Assembly: GCA_902790675.1 (NCBI GenBank)
Contig: CADASU010000002.1
Coordinates: 186,001 to 250,000 of the forward strand
Length of the DNA: 64,000 nt
Direction of reading: 5' to 3'
DNA from: Oscillospiraceae bacterium
GTDB taxonomy: Bacteria; Bacillota; Clostridia; Oscillospirales; Ruminococcaceae
Of the stretch, positions 63,253 through 64,000 are shown piece by piece. Positions within the stretch are counted from its first letter, which is position 1, and each line of letters starts with the position of its first letter. The translations under genes were made by a program, and so were the position numbers. The notes under the pieces were generated by a model, which saw nothing but the letters and a program-made list of their open reading frames with translations, did no database searches and was not told where the DNA came from.

Positions 63253-63363
63253 ATTAATTTTCCTCCATATTAAAAACACAAAATAATTAGATTTTACAAA
63301 CAAAAAAATGATATTAAAATATTTTATAAAATAAACCACAAAATTAAATACAACTATTGTAAA

Positions 63364-64000
63364 TTAATAAGTAACATTATTCAAATACAATCCATAAGGA
63401 GGGGCAGTTTTTCCAGCTGCTTTCCTATCTTTCTTATTAATTATATCGCGCACAGACATCGGATCAATTAAACCTTCTGAAACATTTACCAAAGTTCCAA
63501 CAATTATTCTAACCATATTATGCAAAAAGCCATTACCAACTAACTTAAAATTTACCATGCTATCATCTTTCAATACTTCAATATTATGTAAAGTCCTTAC
63601 TTTATTTTTAACATCGGACTTAACAGAACAAAACGAAGTAAAATCATGTTCTCCAATTAATTCTTTAGCCGCCAATTTAACTCTGTCTAAATTTAAACAT
63701 CTACCATAATTCCAAACAAGATTATTTAAAAAAGGATTACGTATTTTAGAATTCCAAATTTTATATATATATTCTTTTGATTTAGCAGAATAACGAGCAT
63801 GAAACGATGAATCCACCTCAATCACAGACTTTATTTCAATATCTAAAGGTAAATAGCCACTAACTGCCCTTCGCATATTGTATGGTGTTATTTTTAAATC
63901 ACTATCCATATGAAAGAAAAAATTATTAGCATGCACACCCGCATCTGTTCTTGAGCAAGCAACAACATCATTTCTAAATCCTGTAACTTTCTCAATAGCG
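63364..64000 (-). CDS. truA: tRNA pseudouridine(38-40) synthase, 5'-truncated by the window edge
   Basis: The last 211 or so codons of TruA, which modifies U38-U40 in tRNA anticodon stems. The catalytic Asp lies in SRTDAGVHA, encoded at about 63931-63957, and RYSAKSKEYIYKIWN and FKLVGNGFLHNMVRIIVGT are family blocks. The first ~30 residues lie outside the window; a GTG at 63936 is an internal valine, not a start. Confidence 0.96.
   Translation of the reverse strand, partial: AIEKVTGFRNDVVACSRTDAGVHANNFFFHMDSDLKITPYNMRRAVSGYLPLDIEIKSVIEVDSSFHARYSAKSKEYIYKIWNSKIRNPFLNNLVWNYGRCLNLDRVKLAAKELIGEHDFTSFCSVKSDVKNKVRTLHNIEVLKDDSMVNFKLVGNGFLHNMVRIIVGTLVNVSEGLIDPMSVRDIINKKDRKAAGKTAPPYGLYLNNVTY

Overview
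This is a 64 kb chromosomal stretch of a low-GC (very A+T-rich) endospore-forming Firmicute, most likely an anaerobic member of the Clostridia. The evidence is spore genes (spoIVA, a DUF3794/LysM spore-envelope protein, spoIVB, an FtsK/SpoIIIE translocase next to tepA), fermentative and oxygen-defence enzymes (AdhE, NAD malic enzyme, rubrerythrin, flavodiiron protein, 2-hydroxyacyl-CoA-dehydratase-type activase), strong GGAGG ribosome sites, many TTG/GTG starts and near-consensus TTGACA-17-TATAAT promoters. I see no transposase, integrase, CRISPR array or rRNA. Two tRNAs (Arg-CCG, Leu-CAA), RNase P RNA and an M-box Mg2+ riboswitch are present.

Layout. 1-7.6 kb (minus): family II pyrophosphatase (partial), signal peptidase, rplS with a leader hairpin, a methionine-gamma-lyase-like enzyme with two overlapping M42 aminopeptidases, murD, malic enzyme. 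7.7-14 kb: tRNA-Arg, a histidine kinase lacking its phosphoacceptor helix, a zinc/manganese ABC transporter operon, and a DUF4474 protein with a metallophosphoesterase. 14-21 kb: corA behind an M-box, adhE, a secreted M16-like peptidase co-transcribed with rubrerythrin, rnpB. 21-30.7 kb: pyrE, spoIVA, DUF3794/LysM protein, a lysine/asparagine-rich membrane protein, a ClpC-type unfoldase, a 41-residue cysteine-rich microprotein, an AGCS amino-acid symporter. 31-36 kb: tRNA-Leu, two surface-glycosylation genes, a NUDIX hydrolase and an ATP/ADP-translocase-type nucleotide transporter. 36-47 kb: DUF3006 plus ComEC-like hydrolase, ftsK/spoIIIE, tepA, an LCP wall ligase, a class Ic aminotransferase, trpS, a lipoprotein, spoIVB, bioY. 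47-64 kb: a dehydratase activase split over two genes, an acyl-CoA synthetase, the hom-thrB-lysC operon with a small upstream ORF, flavodiiron protein, a repeat microprotein, a ClpE-like unfoldase, CvpA, a DUF5711 protein and truA (partial).

How the parts fit. Spore formation is served by SpoIVA (coat basement), the DUF3794/LysM protein, SpoIVB (sigma-K checkpoint protease) and DNA translocation. AdhE, malic enzyme, the CoA-linked activase and the acyl-CoA ligase point to a fermentative metabolism; rubrerythrin and FprA detoxify peroxide and oxygen. Mg2+ uptake is under riboswitch control.

The most unusual content is the nucleotide transporter, a family best known from obligate intracellular bacteria and plastids, here in a spore former. 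Also notable are two small proteins (cysteine-rich 41 aa; NAPT-repeat 52 aa), a promoter-to-terminator leader of about 335 nt before the AGCS symporter that matches no riboswitch I know, a histidine kinase without a phosphoacceptor, and an M16 peptidase whose distal zinc ligand looks substituted. No large undescribed multi-gene system was evident.
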